In this document: piece after piece, positions 42,824 through 52,132 of the stretch
Layout of the letters: every line of letters begins with the position of its first letter
Numbering within the stretch: the stretch's first letter is position 1
DNA from: Acidilobaceae archaeon
GTDB taxonomy: Archaea > Thermoproteota > Thermoprotei_A > Sulfolobales > Acidilobaceae
Length of the DNA stretch: 64,000 bases
NCBI GenBank assembly: GCA_027037535.1
Contig: JALVZQ010000007.1
Span: 1-64,000 of the forward strand
Direction of reading: 5' to 3'
The notes under the pieces: model-generated
Database searches by the model: none
What the model saw: the letters and a program-made list of their open reading frames with translations, nothing else
Told to the model about the DNA's origin: nothing
Program-made: the position numbers and the translations under genes

Positions 42824-43180
42824 CTACTCTTCTTCCTCGAACGGGTTTATTCCACCGTTTCTGTCAATTATGTATTCCGGCTCGAACTTTTTGACTCTGT
42901 CAACGCTATCGTATATGTGGATTATTGCTTTAGAGCGTCCGATTCCGTACTCTGAGTCTATTCTTCTAACATAGACTCTTTGTAGGTCTACTCCTAGTTT
43001 TTCGGCGATGCCGAGTCTTAGGTTAATTCTCATGGGCGTCGATTTGAGAACGTGGTGGATTATGAGTGTTAGTTCGCGTCGTTTAATTATAGGATTATAG
43101 AAGTCTCTGACTACTTCTGCCCATACTCCGTCTTCGAAGTCGATTCTCTTGATGTTTGCTTGTGTGCTCATTCCCGTCAT
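42824..43180 (-). CDS. ribosomal protein S24e
   Basis: 118 residues of the S24e fold: VVRDFYNPIIKRRELTLIIHHVLKSTPMRINLRLGIAEKLGVDLQRVYVRRIDSEYGIGRSKAIIHIYDSVDR. ATG 43180 lies immediately downstream of GGAGGAGGT; ATG 43171 is an alternative. Followed by S27ae after 17 bases. Confidence 0.95.
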   Translation of the reverse strand: MTGMSTQANIKRIDFEDGVWAEVVRDFYNPIIKRRELTLIIHHVLKSTPMRINLRLGIAEKLGVDLQRVYVRRIDSEYGIGRSKAIIHIYDSVDRVKKFEPEYIIDRNGGINPFEEEE

Positions 43181-43259
43181 ACCTCCTCCCATATCCCAGA
43201 CTGTATTGCATGGTTAAAAGAGTTATTAGTATTAAGCATCATGGAGAGAAGCATTCTCC

Positions 43260-43829
43260 CTAAGATACTAGTTTGGGTACGAGTGAAAGAAACCTGGATC
43301 GGGCTTCATACGAGGTCCATTTATTTACTCGTATAATTGTGGCGCCTTTTCCGGGAACGCCATAAACAACTATTCCTCCTGTTGGACTACAGGCGATTGC
43401 GGGTAGGGCGAGCATATCTTCCTCTCCTTGAACTTCTATTATTATTGTCTCATCTTGATGCGAGCTAAGAAGGCCGCATAATAGATCGTATACGTTTATT
43501 GCAATCGTTGACTGTGGATTCTTTACTTTGACCCGTTTAATTCCTCTTGCTTCAAGTATTCCTAGTTGTCGGGTTCTCCTGGTTTTTCCGTCAACTAGTA
43601 GTATAAGCTTTCCATTGTACTTCTTTGCAATTCTTATACAATAGGAGGCAATTCTTATACAATAGGAGGAGACAACGTCTCCGACACAGACGATTGAAGG
43701 AGCTTCCAGATCAAGGTAATTGGTGAAATCTCCTGTGACTAGTAGTCCTCTTGGCCTAGCGAAATCAGTTCTATGTGCTAAGGGTAGCTGAAAAACTGGT
43801 ATTTTATCGTTTGACAACTCTCCCAGCAA
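43260..43829 (-). CDS. GTP-dependent dephospho-CoA kinase (DUF359)
   Basis: Final step of archaeal coenzyme A synthesis. 189 residues with RPRGLLVTGDFTNYL, IVCVGDVVS (family-wide GDVV), LILLVDGKTRR, IEVQGEEDMLALP and VYGVPGKGATII. An oddity: the codons for SYCIRIA occur twice in a row because of an exact 21-bp tandem duplication (43628-43669), adding seven residues between GDVVS and the next strand. The gene overlaps spt4 by 26 bases. Confidence 0.88.
   Translation of the reverse strand: MLGELSNDKIPVFQLPLAHRTDFARPRGLLVTGDFTNYLDLEAPSIVCVGDVVSSYCIRIASYCIRIAKKYNGKLILLVDGKTRRTRQLGILEARGIKRVKVKNPQSTIAINVYDLLCGLLSSHQDETIIIEVQGEEDMLALPAIACSPTGGIVVYGVPGKGATIIRVNKWTSYEARSRFLSLVPKLVS
43628..43669. repeat. 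21-bp exact tandem duplication in dephospho-CoA kinase gene
   Basis: Units 43628-43648 and 43649-43669 are identical. In frame, so the protein gains seven residues (SYCIRIA) rather than a frameshift. Confidence 0.9.
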
Positions 43830-44046
43830 CCTTTATTGCAAAGTATCCTTTCTTGTTGATCCCGGTCTCTTTAGCTATTAGCGAGTTTTCGGGGTCTAGG
43901 ATAACAATCATACCCTCCCAGTTATCAGTGAAATCTGTTGATCCACAGTATGGGCATACTCTTGTCTCCCTGTCAACGAGTCCTCCACATCTCCTACATG
44001 CTTTTAGGGGAGGTCTCCTTGTCGGGGCTCTTCTTACAGGCGCCAT
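43804..44046 (-). CDS. transcription elongation factor Spt4 (RpoE'')
   Basis: 80 residues; zinc ribbon KACRRCGGLVDRETRVCPYCGSTDFTDNWEGMIVILDPENSLIAKETGINKKGYFAIKV is the Spt4 signature. Binds Spt5 on elongating RNA polymerase. ATG 44046 follows GAGGTGAGAGAT. Standard position after rpo7. Confidence 0.95.
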   Translation of the reverse strand: MAPVRRAPTRRPPLKACRRCGGLVDRETRVCPYCGSTDFTDNWEGMIVILDPENSLIAKETGINKKGYFAIKVAGRVVKR

Positions 44047-44067
44047 ATCTCTCACCTCTTAAGGATC

Positions 44068-44622
44068 TCATGATTTGAGCTGTGATAGAACCCATTGTTC
44101 TTTTCCTAGATATGGTTGGCGCATCGTTAGAGCGACTCTTAGCCCGGAGGTTCTCTTAGTTGGTTTACTTATCTGTACTATTCTTGCCCTAACATGGTCT
44201 CCTATCTCGACGACGCGTCCGGAGTGAACGCCTCTGAAGCCTCTTCTCTCAGGCAGATATTCTACTGGCTCATCCATTATCTGGCTCTTATGGATGAATC
44301 CGTCTATGGGCCCGAGGCTTATGAATATACCTGGTTGTCGGGCTTCTCTCACAATGCCCTTTACTACTTCTAGCAGAATAGGCTTGAATGATAACACCTT
44401 GTATCTAACTCTATAGAATATACGTGGGTCTCCTGGAACAGGAAGTATAACGCCGTCGCTTACTATGGATGCCTCTGTCACGGCAAGTATAACTCCTAGC
44501 TCGGGATCGATTAGGCCTTCTAGCCTATTTCTTAGTTCCTCTAGTACGATGTTTGTAATATTTTCTTCGTATGCTCCTGGCAATATTCCTATCCATTCTT
44601 CTATCTCTACTAGTTTGTACAA
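44068..44622 (-). CDS. DNA-directed RNA polymerase subunit Rpo7 (RpoE')
   Basis: Stalk subunit of RNA polymerase. 184 residues from TTG 44622: YKLVEIEEWIGILPGAY, the tip domain, then the S1 domain (GPIDGFIHKSQIMDE...DHVRARIVQISKP). The longer open frame to 44709 runs into the end of a broken gene and is not used; GGGTGG lies just before TTG 44622. Confidence 0.93.
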   Translation of the reverse strand: MYKLVEIEEWIGILPGAYEENITNIVLEELRNRLEGLIDPELGVILAVTEASIVSDGVILPVPGDPRIFYRVRYKVLSFKPILLEVVKGIVREARQPGIFISLGPIDGFIHKSQIMDEPVEYLPERRGFRGVHSGRVVEIGDHVRARIVQISKPTKRTSGLRVALTMRQPYLGKEQWVLSQLKS

Positions 44623-44674
44623 CCGTTCCACCCTTTCAAACCAGGGAGTTCTAGGTGAAATTAAGCGTATCGTT

Positions 44675-45462
44675 TCACGTCTTATTTTGATTTGTCCTGA
44701 GTCTTTCAACGAGTCTCATGTAGTCTTTATCCTCGATTATCGAATAGTGCTCGCGTTCTATTTTCCTTAGTAGTCCCTTCGGGTTTCTAGATATAAACTC
44801 GCTGATGTATTCGGCCATGTCAGATTTATAGGGTGGTGTCGGTAGGTTTACACGGCCTATACTAGATAGAGAGAATATTATCGAGTTAACTACAGAGGTC
44901 TTCGAATATTTTCCAGCTCGTCTGGGTCGGTTATTCCGCTGTAGTAGAAGTGTCTTACGATTGTTATAGTGGGGGCTCGGGCAATTTTTCTTTGAAACTA
45001 TTATAGATACTTGTTGCCTTGGATTTTAGATTTCTTACAGTCTCGTCGTAATCTACGTCTCTTATCTTTATACGTAGAGCTGGATATAGGAAACTCTTCG
45101 AGATAAGAGGTTCTATACTATCATAAAGGAGACTTATGCTACTAGCATAGGAGCTATAAAGTATGGATATTTTGAATTGATCTTCGTCGTTTATTTCTCT
45201 GTCGTAGGATTCTTCTATAATAGCATAGAGTTCATCATAATCTAGGGGATCCATTGCAACAGGCCCGTTATCATCGATTATAAGCATTGGGACCGCCCAT
45301 GGGAATGCTTTTACTTTGTCTAGGTATCTTGGATCATCTAGAAACACGTAGTCTACTCTATCTAGATAGTTATTAGAATACAGGTCGAGCAAGAGCGATT
45401 TACTAGTGGGACATAGAGGATGTATAATTAACCTCGGGCTTTGGATCCTGTTTCATCTGCAT
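44675..45462 (-). pseudogene. thioredoxin-fold protein gene with three frameshifts
   Basis: A thioredoxin-like protein gene broken in three places. From ATG 45462 frame 1 gives MQMKQDPKPEV; after a shift comes LIIHPLCPTSKSLLLDLYSN...SFKEK, containing the intact open frame 44964-45392; then IARAPTITIVRHFYYSGITDPDELENIR in a second frame; then VVNSIIFSLSSIGRVNLPTPPYKSDMAEYISEFISRNPKGLLRKIEREHYSI...LRTNQNKT in a third, stopping at 44675. Each piece looks like good protein. The CxxS-like LCPTS sits where thioredoxins have their active site. Real decay, programmed shifts or sequencing errors are all possible. Confidence 0.65.
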
Positions 45463-45523
45463 TACCCTTCTCCGATAAAGTAGTCTTTAGATCGAATTAT
45501 GTATTATCTACTTACTTAGCCTG

Positions 45524-46000
45524 CTATATCGGAACCCAGTCAGTCTCAAGGATTCCTTCTGACTCTCTATAGTATAGTGTAGGGATTCCTAATGCTCTGG
45601 CTCTGCGACGCATACTCTTATCGCAGGTTGCTATTAGCGTGTTGAAACCGAGTTTTTTGAGGTGTTGTGCGGTCAATATGATAGCATCGTCAGCCTTGAT
45701 CTCGGGACTTAGTTGGAGATCTAGAAGCGTTATTTTTAGCTGGTTGAGAAGTTCTAAGGCTCTTGCCGCAAGTCGGGCCAGTTTAGGCTTGTTTGATTTG
45801 GATAGTGCCTCGAGCTCCTTTTTTACAGGAGCTATAGTTAGAAGACAATATGCGTAGTCTAGTGTTTCTAGGATTTGTGAAGGCGCGATAAGGCCTTGGG
45901 CCATGTATATTAGGAAATTTGTGTCGAGGAGTACGAGTAGTTTATTGAATGACAGGTTTCTTGGTTCTTCTATAGTTTCTATAGTCTGACATGTCCCCAT
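45524..46000 (-). CDS. PIN-domain ribonuclease, Fcf1/VapC-like
   Basis: 158 residues with PIN acidic residues: LLVLLDTNFLIYMAQG, KKELEALSKS, KADDAIILTAQHLKK and TLIATCDKSMRRRARALGIPTLYYRE. Genes of this type conventionally lie beside aIF2-gamma in archaea and are thought to process rRNA. ATG 46000 overlaps the aIF2-gamma end by 22 bases. Confidence 0.85.
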   Translation of the reverse strand: MGTCQTIETIEEPRNLSFNKLLVLLDTNFLIYMAQGLIAPSQILETLDYAYCLLTIAPVKKELEALSKSNKPKLARLAARALELLNQLKITLLDLQLSPEIKADDAIILTAQHLKKLGFNTLIATCDKSMRRRARALGIPTLYYRESEGILETDWVPI

Positions 46001-47226
46001 CCTACTAGTCTCCATCTACCATGTACCCTCCTGCTGATCGCGATGCGGGCTCCGTCCCATGCTACTATAGGTCTTCTCAGTTTGGCCTCGAAATAGTCGC
46101 TTCCTACGTTGGTAGTTATTCCTAGTGTTATAGAGGTTCCTACTGTTAGCATAAGCATTTCTCCTTTCCTGATTGGTTCTACCTTTACGGCTTCTTTGAG
46201 TCCTACTACTCTCTCGAGTAGTTTAAATTCTACTCTCAGCTGGTCGAGTGTAGGAGGAAGTTTTCCGGGTAGACCTACGGCGTTGCCTACTAGGTTGTCT
46301 GATTTTGTTAGTGCGGGATCTAGCTTGGTTCCTATTGCGACGAGTCCTCCTGGTTTTGCTTCTTCTACTTCTATGTTACCGAATCGCAGACTGCTTATTT
46401 CAGTATATATCGGTTCGTATTCTATTCTTCCTCCTGGTTTCCTTGTCATTAATCCGGGTCTAATCTCGATTTCTTGCCCGACGCGGAAGACTCCGTGTAT
46501 TATGCCTCCTCCAATAACTCCTCCGACTAGTCGTTCTGGAGGAGTGCCGGGCCTGTTCACGTCGAAGCTACGTGCAATAAACATAAGAGGTGGGCTCTCA
46601 AGGTCTCTTTCCGGTGTAGGTACTAGTTCTTCTATTGCGGCAAGTACGGCGTCTATGTTGGCGCGTTTGAGGGCGCTAACAGGTATGATTGGAGCGTTTT
46701 CTGCTATTGTTCCTTTCACGAATTCTTTGATTTCTTTAAAGCTCTCACGTGCTCTTTCGGGTGAGACGACGTCGACTTTGTTTTGTACTATTATTATTTT
46801 GTCTACGCCTATTATCTCGAGGGCGACAAGGTGTTCTCTGGTCTGTGGCTGTGGACAAGGCTCGTTAGCTGCTATAACGAGTATAGCTCCATCCATTAGT
46901 GCTGCGCCTGAAAGCATGGTGGCCATTAGGATTTCGTGTCCGGGGGCATCTACGTAGGAGATTCTTCTTCTAAGTATGGGAGAGGCGTCGGGGTTACACT
47001 CGCATACTGGTTCTGGCGAGAATCGTTCTGGGAATCCGCATCCTTCACATTCCCATACTTCTCCGTCAGCATATCCTAGCTTTATTGTCATTCCACGGCG
47101 TATCTCTTCGCTGTGCCTCATTGTCCATACTCCTGTGAGTGCTTGAACAAGCGTTGTTTTTCCATGGTCTACGTGGCCTACTACGCCGATGTTGACTTCT
47201 GGCTGTCTTTTTTCTCCTGTCGTCAA
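45979..47226 (-). CDS. translation initiation factor aIF2 gamma
   Basis: GTPase that carries initiator Met-tRNA to the small subunit; its tRNA partner is the interrupted gene at 56.97-58.25 kb. 415 residues: G1 GHVDHGKTTL, zinc knuckle CEGCGFPERFSPEPVCEC, G3 DAPGHE, G4 NKVD, G5 VSALK, then two beta-barrel domains. Complete. Confidence 0.96.
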   Translation of the reverse strand: MTTGEKRQPEVNIGVVGHVDHGKTTLVQALTGVWTMRHSEEIRRGMTIKLGYADGEVWECEGCGFPERFSPEPVCECNPDASPILRRRISYVDAPGHEILMATMLSGAALMDGAILVIAANEPCPQPQTREHLVALEIIGVDKIIIVQNKVDVVSPERARESFKEIKEFVKGTIAENAPIIPVSALKRANIDAVLAAIEELVPTPERDLESPPLMFIARSFDVNRPGTPPERLVGGVIGGGIIHGVFRVGQEIEIRPGLMTRKPGGRIEYEPIYTEISSLRFGNIEVEEAKPGGLVAIGTKLDPALTKSDNLVGNAVGLPGKLPPTLDQLRVEFKLLERVVGLKEAVKVEPIRKGEMLMLTVGTSITLGITTNVGSDYFEAKLRRPIVAWDGARIAISRRVHGRWRLVGWGHVRL

Positions 47227-47350
47227 TTACTACACCCCATCCAGAGAAATGGTATTGTTAGGAGTTTAAATCATAGGGTTCTTAAGGTAAACCAGATAGA
47301 GCTTAGGTCTGTGTCGTCAAAAATCTGGGTTTATAGATTTAATGAGGAAA

Positions 47351-48058
47351 CTAGGATTCCTTCTCGTAGTATATTACTACGTTTAACTGTGCTAGAGCGG
47401 TCTTTCTTCTTTCTCCTCGTGGATCTGGTATGACTCTTCCTCTCACTGTTTTTCTCTTTCTCTCCCCTTTTCTCCTCGGCCTGTATCCTGGGGGACCAGA
47501 TAACAGTACTTTTTTCTTTCCGCTTCCCGGTACTCCTGGGTGCATTGGGAATCCTGAAGCGTCGGAGCCTCCTCTTATCTTGAAGCGTAGGCCTTCCATT
47601 CCGATCAAGCTACCGTCGAAGGTTTCTCCTATTTGGAGCCCTGCAAGTTTTATTGCGACGTCTTCGGGTACGGCGATTTGCCAGGCTTTCGCGCGGAAGG
47701 CTTCGGCCTCTGCTTCTAGATCGCCTGCTACTTCTCCGAGGAGCTCCATGCTTACTTGTACTGTATTCTCTGGGACGTCGTTGTTTATCTCTACCTTGAA
47801 GCTGATATTAGTGCGTTTTCCTTCTTCTCCCCTGAATCGTAGTGTAAGGACTCCTACTTCTTTGAGGCCTAGCTCGTCGGCTAGTTTTTCATTTATTCTT
47901 GCTATGGGTAGCTCTGTTCTTTCTTTATCTTTGCTTTTAATCATCGTATTTTTTAGCTCTATGTCTTCTGCTCCTACTACCTTCACCTTTACTACTTTGT
48001 CTCCTGCCTTTGGATCCGAGATGACTATTCTAAGCGGGGGTCTCTCCTCATATGACAT
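47351..48058 (-). CDS. ribosomal protein S6e
   Basis: 235 residues; the S6e core phrase IRGGSDASGFPMHPGVPGSGKKKVLLSGPPGYRPRRKGERKRKTVRG is in the C-terminal half. The N-terminal half is longer than in minimal archaeal S6e. A stable hairpin (48079-48103) stands in the leader about 20 bases before ATG 48058, with GAGGTGG as ribosome binding site. Confidence 0.94.
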   Translation of the reverse strand: MSYEERPPLRIVISDPKAGDKVVKVKVVGAEDIELKNTMIKSKDKERTELPIARINEKLADELGLKEVGVLTLRFRGEEGKRTNISFKVEINNDVPENTVQVSMELLGEVAGDLEAEAEAFRAKAWQIAVPEDVAIKLAGLQIGETFDGSLIGMEGLRFKIRGGSDASGFPMHPGVPGSGKKKVLLSGPPGYRPRRKGERKRKTVRGRVIPDPRGERRKTALAQLNVVIYYEKES

Positions 48059-48078
48059 TTCTTTCCACCTCTTATCCC

Positions 48079-48103
48079 GGTCGGGGCTTCGCTATCCCCG
48101 ACC
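48079..48103 (-). promoter_or_regulatory. hairpin in S6e leader
   Basis: Perfect 8-bp stem GGTCGGGG/CCCCGACC with a 9-base loop; two further outer pairs (one G-T) are possible. Located between the divergent S6e and aIF5B genes, on the S6e transcript side. Could allow autoregulation by a ribosomal protein. Confidence 0.45.
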
Positions 48104-48189
48104 AGATCGTGTACAGTCAAGGTGATTCAAGTCGTCCAAACGCCTAATTAATGTTTATCCTACACTGTAGCAGGTTGGGTGAGTGGAAT

Positions 48190-50034
48190 ATGAGTAATAA
48201 GACAGATACTATACAGAAAGAGAAGAGGCTTAGACAACCAATAGTAGTTGTACTTGGCCACGTGGATCACGGGAAGACTACTCTTTTAGACAAGATAAGG
48301 AAGACTGCGGTAACAGCGAAGGAGGCCGGTGGAATCACACAGCATATAGGTGCTAGTCTTGTTCCTGCCGATGTGATCGAGAAAATAGCGGAGCCTCTTA
48401 AGCAGATAATTCCTATTAAATTGATAATCCCCGGCCTCTTGTTCATTGATACTCCTGGCCACGAACTCTTTTCTAATCTAAGGAGGCGTGGTGGGAGCGT
48501 AGCAGATTTCGCGATTCTAGTTGTAGATATCATGGAGGGTTTCCAGCCCCAGACATATGAGGCGCTTGAACTATTGAAGGAAAGGAGAGTGCCCTTCCTC
48601 GTAGCAGCTAATAAGATTGATCGTATACCGGGCTGGAAAAGCCATCCTGACACCCCATTCATAATATCGTATAGGAAGCAGGATCCCCAGGCCCAGGCCC
48701 TACTAGAACAGAAAGTGTATGAGCTTGTAGGCAAACTATACGAGCAGGGTATTCCGGCTGAGCTATTCACCAGGATTAAAGACTTCACTAAAGCGGCGGC
48801 AATAGTACCTGTCTCTGCAAAAACCGGTGAGGGTATAGCCGATCTATTAACTGTGCTTGCCGGACTAACTCAGCAGTATCTGCGGAACCGTCTAAGATAC
48901 GCGGAAGGCCCTGCAAAGGGCGTGATATTGGAGCTCAAAGAGTATCCTGGCCTTGGTACAGTTGCGGATGCGGTTATATATGATGGGGTTATCCGTACTG
49001 GGGATACTATTGTTGTAGGAGGTAAAAACGGTCCTATAGTAACGACTGTGAAAGCGTTATTGATGCCTAAACCGTTGCAGGATATACGGTCTAAGGATGT
49101 TAAGTTCGAGAATGTGGATGCAGTTTATGCCGCGGCTGGCGTGAGGATTGCCGCGTCTGGGCTGGATGAGGCCCTTGCCGGTTCTCCCCTCTTTGTAGCA
49201 CGCTCTGAGGAAGAGCTTGAGGAGCTTAAGGAGCGTGTTAGAAAGGAGCTTGAAGAGCTTAGGATCAGGACTGATATTACAGGCGTTGTTGTAAAGGCGG
49301 ATACGCTAGGTACGCTTGAGGCATTGGTTGAGGCTTTGAAGAGGAGAAATATTCCTGTTAGGATAGCTGATATAGGGCCTGTATCGAGAACAGATGTTAT
49401 AGACGCGAGTATTACGAAGAAACATGACAAGTATCTAGGAGTTATACTAGCGTTTAATGTTAAGATCTTGCCAGAGGCCGAGGAGGAGGCTAAGAGAGCG
49501 GGAGTCAAGATATTCGCTAATAATGTTATCTATAGGCTATTAGAAGAGTATGAGGAATGGATAAAGGCGGAGAAACAAAGGGAAAGGATTGATGCGCTAA
49601 ACCAGCTGGTGAGGCCGGGGAAGTTCAGGATTATTCCCGGGTATGTGTTTAGGAGAAGCAACCCTGCTATAGTTGGTGTAGAGGTTCTCGGTGGCGTGAT
49701 AAGGCCTGGTTATCCTGTTATGGATTCTCAGGGAAGACCTCTTGGGAGAATACAGGCTATTAAAGATAGGGACAGGAGCTTGCCGGAGGCGAGGCTTGGA
49801 AGTGCTGTTGCAGTATCTATTCAGGGAAGAATACTTGTTGGGCGCCACGTAGATGAGGGCGATATACTCTATACTAATGTGCCGGGCGAACACGCGTTCA
49901 GGATCTTGAATGAGTTTAAGGATCTTATTAGTAAGGACGAGTTAGAGGTACTGAAAGAAATAGCACAGATAAAGAAGAATCAAGGAGACGTGGCTTATAA
50001 GAGGGTTCTATTAAAGTTAAAGATGCAAAAATAG
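48190..50034 (+). CDS. translation initiation factor aIF5B
   Basis: Ribosome-joining GTPase, 614 residues. G1 GHVDHGKTTLLDKIR, T-loop GGITQHIGAS, G3 DTPGHE, G4 NKIDRI, G5 VSAKTGEG, then domains II-IV. ATG 48190 follows GGGTGAGTGG, giving the short N-terminus expected in archaea. Convergent with ndk. Confidence 0.96.
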   Translation: MSNKTDTIQKEKRLRQPIVVVLGHVDHGKTTLLDKIRKTAVTAKEAGGITQHIGASLVPADVIEKIAEPLKQIIPIKLIIPGLLFIDTPGHELFSNLRRRGGSVADFAILVVDIMEGFQPQTYEALELLKERRVPFLVAANKIDRIPGWKSHPDTPFIISYRKQDPQAQALLEQKVYELVGKLYEQGIPAELFTRIKDFTKAAAIVPVSAKTGEGIADLLTVLAGLTQQYLRNRLRYAEGPAKGVILELKEYPGLGTVADAVIYDGVIRTGDTIVVGGKNGPIVTTVKALLMPKPLQDIRSKDVKFENVDAVYAAAGVRIAASGLDEALAGSPLFVARSEEELEELKERVRKELEELRIRTDITGVVVKADTLGTLEALVEALKRRNIPVRIADIGPVSRTDVIDASITKKHDKYLGVILAFNVKILPEAEEEAKRAGVKIFANNVIYRLLEEYEEWIKAEKQRERIDALNQLVRPGKFRIIPGYVFRRSNPAIVGVEVLGGVIRPGYPVMDSQGRPLGRIQAIKDRDRSLPEARLGSAVAVSIQGRILVGRHVDEGDILYTNVPGEHAFRILNEFKDLISKDELEVLKEIAQIKKNQGDVAYKRVLLKLKMQK

Positions 50035-50050
50035 CCTTGTTTCTCGATAT

Positions 50051-50479
50051 CTAGTACTCGGGCACTATTTCCGTCTCCGTGAATATTACCTTGAATTCTC
50101 TCTCAAAGCTCTCCGGACTGTCGCTAGCGTGTACAACGTTGTCTTGGATTGATAATGCGAAGTCTCCTCGAATAGTGCCTGGAGCTGCTTTTCTTCCATC
50201 TGTTGCCCCAATCATTAATCTTACTACGCTGATAGCGCTGTCTCCTTCTAGCACCATAGCTACTATTGGACCACTCGTTATGAATTCTACGAGGTCATTG
50301 AAGAAGGGCTTGTCTTTGTGTACACTATAGAATTCTTGTGCTTTTTCTTTGCTTAGCCATATCATTTTGAGCGCGCGTATTTTTAGTCCTTTCTTTTCAA
50401 ATCTCGAGATTACTTCTCCTATGAGCCCTCTCTTGACACCGTCTGGTTTTACTAAGACTAGGGTTTTTTCTACTGCCAA
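50051..50479 (-). CDS. ndk: nucleoside diphosphate kinase
   Basis: 142 residues. ATP-binding [11 protein letters not shown], catalytic His in [11 protein letters not shown], and the terminal EIVPEY match the NDK family. TTG start at 50479 after GAGGTGATATAA. Convergent with aIF5B. Confidence 0.96.
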   Translation of the reverse strand: MAVEKTLVLVKPDGVKRGLIGEVISRFEKKGLKIRALKMIWLSKEKAQEFYSVHKDKPFFNDLVEFITSGPIVAMVLEGDSAISVVRLMIGATDGRKAAPGTIRGDFALSIQDNVVHASDSPESFEREFKVIFTETEIVPEY

Positions 50480-50613
50480 TTATATCACCTCGGGACTATG
50501 TGGGGAGACTGTTCGAATTAATATTAGTTGTCTCAGTGTAGGGGCTATATGAGTAGATAACGTGTTTTATATCACGGGATCCGAAATAATGGATTCGGGG
50601 GGACGAGATTATA

Positions 50614-51501
50614 ATGGGCGGCTATGGTATAAATGTTAAGCCTTACAAGACCTTAGAGTTCCCTCTATCTGATCCCTCTATTCTATACATGGTCAAGGTA
50701 GAGGACAAACACATCCTCATCGATGCCGGTGCGCAGTTAAAACCTCCCATAATAGAGGAACCAGATTATATATTGATCACGCATTGGCACTGGGATCATA
50801 TTATGGGGATCGCGTCCTTAACACGTTCCCCTATATGTATGAGCAGTGAGACGTTCAGTATTCTATCCGAAGGCCTCTACACTGAAAGATTTAGAAATGT
50901 TTTAAGAGCCGGCGGCATAAGTCTCGACGAGCCGTCGGTAAAAATAGTAGAGGCTATGTTCTCGGAGAGATATGATAAGGTTGCTGAGGCTCTTGATCGA
51001 GCAAGAGTTTATTTAGATGAGGAATGCCCTCTTGTTAGGGAAGGCATGGTAGATATTGTACCTTGCCATGGTCATAGCATTGACCATGTTTGTTATATTA
51101 TTGGAGATAGTATATTTACAGGCGACACTATTCTGGAGCCGAGTAGACCGACAATAATTGATTTTGAGGCTCATAGGGACTCTATCCTTAAAATATTAAC
51201 GGTTGAGTGGAGGACGTTGTATCCTGGTCATGGTAGAATGCTAAACAGGGACACAGCCTATAGAGTTGCCCGGGAGCTAACAGTCTCTAGGTGTCGTAGA
51301 GTATATGATATAATAAAGGTGGTAGCGGAGCGTGGCGAGATAAGTCTTGAGGAGTTAATGAGAGAGATTTACGGATTCGGTCCGAGTATTCGGATGTTTG
51401 TACCCTTGAGAACACTTATAGGTTATCTTGTTGAGTTGGAGAAAACTAAAATGATAATTGTTGATAGAGAGTCTAGTCCCTGGATAATTAGGATGAGGTG
51501 A
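50614..51501 (+). CDS. metallo-beta-lactamase-fold hydrolase
   Basis: 295 residues with the full metal-binding set: ITHWHWDHIMG (HxHxDH), VPCHGHSIDH, FTGDTI and LYPGHGRM. After the catalytic domain a winged-helix-like C-terminal part (GEISLEELMREIYGFGPSIRMFVPLRTLIGYLVELEKT) follows, as in the LACTB2/RNase-like group. Substrate unknown. Confidence 0.88.
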   Translation: MGGYGINVKPYKTLEFPLSDPSILYMVKVEDKHILIDAGAQLKPPIIEEPDYILITHWHWDHIMGIASLTRSPICMSSETFSILSEGLYTERFRNVLRAGGISLDEPSVKIVEAMFSERYDKVAEALDRARVYLDEECPLVREGMVDIVPCHGHSIDHVCYIIGDSIFTGDTILEPSRPTIIDFEAHRDSILKILTVEWRTLYPGHGRMLNRDTAYRVARELTVSRCRRVYDIIKVVAERGEISLEELMREIYGFGPSIRMFVPLRTLIGYLVELEKTKMIIVDRESSPWIIRMR

Positions 51502-51504
51502 GAG

Positions 51505-51741
51505 CTAGCGTCTTCTCCTACTTAGTTTTCTTGCTTCTCTCTCTGTCTCTCTGAGTATTAGTATGTCTCCTTTACGAACGGCTCCGAGCACGTTTCTCGT
51601 AATTATTCTTCCTTTATCTCTTCCCTCTAGTATTCTGACTCTTACCTGTGTTACCTCTCCTGCTACTCCGGTTCTACCGATTATCTGGATTACCTCGGCA
51701 GGGTATCCGATTTCCTCGATTATGTTCTCGTCCTCTGGCAT
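51505..51741 (-). CDS. ribosomal protein S28e
   Basis: 78 residues: [59 protein letters not shown] is the S28e OB fold. ATG 51741 follows GGGGAGAAGG; an upstream reading to 51762 is inside that site. Confidence 0.95.
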   Translation of the reverse strand: MPEDENIIEEIGYPAEVIQIIGRTGVAGEVTQVRVRILEGRDKGRIITRNVLGAVRKGDILILRETEREARKLSRRRR

Positions 51742-51834
51742 CTTCCTTCTCCCCTTGACCAAGAATGGGAATGTGTACTATTAAAACTATTATATCCCTA
51801 GAAGGGCCCATGCCGGTTTGGGAGGTAGAGGAAG

Positions 51835-52026
51835 ATGCCGAAGATGAGGACATGCAGCTACTGTGGTAGGATAATAGAGCCGGGGACAGGATTAATGTTC
51901 GTTACGCGTAAGGGGGATGTGCTCTGGTTCTGTAGCAGTAAGTGCTATAAGAACTTCATGAAGCTTAGGAGGAATCCAAGCAAGCTAACGTGGATAAAGA
52001 AGCTTAAGACTAAGCAGTTCAAGTAG
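51835..52026 (+). CDS. ribosomal protein L24e
   Basis: 63 residues; TCSYCGRIIEPGTGLMFVTRKGDVLWFCSSKCYKNFMKLRRNPSKLTWIKK has the four-Cys zinc site and the L24e fold. Preceded by GGGAGGTAGAGG. Confidence 0.95.
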   Translation: MPKMRTCSYCGRIIEPGTGLMFVTRKGDVLWFCSSKCYKNFMKLRRNPSKLTWIKKLKTKQFK

Positions 52027-52132
52027 TGGTTTTCCTCTCGTCTCAATCTATTCTGTATCTATATATCGGCTAGTTATTGATAGATTTTATTTTCCTCGTC
52101 TAGGAGATATTTCTGGATCATAAGCGAGGGGA

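Noticed and set aside
44623-44709. N-terminal extension of Rpo7
   Set aside because: This stretch is the tail of the broken thioredoxin-like gene and its leader; family length supports TTG 44622.
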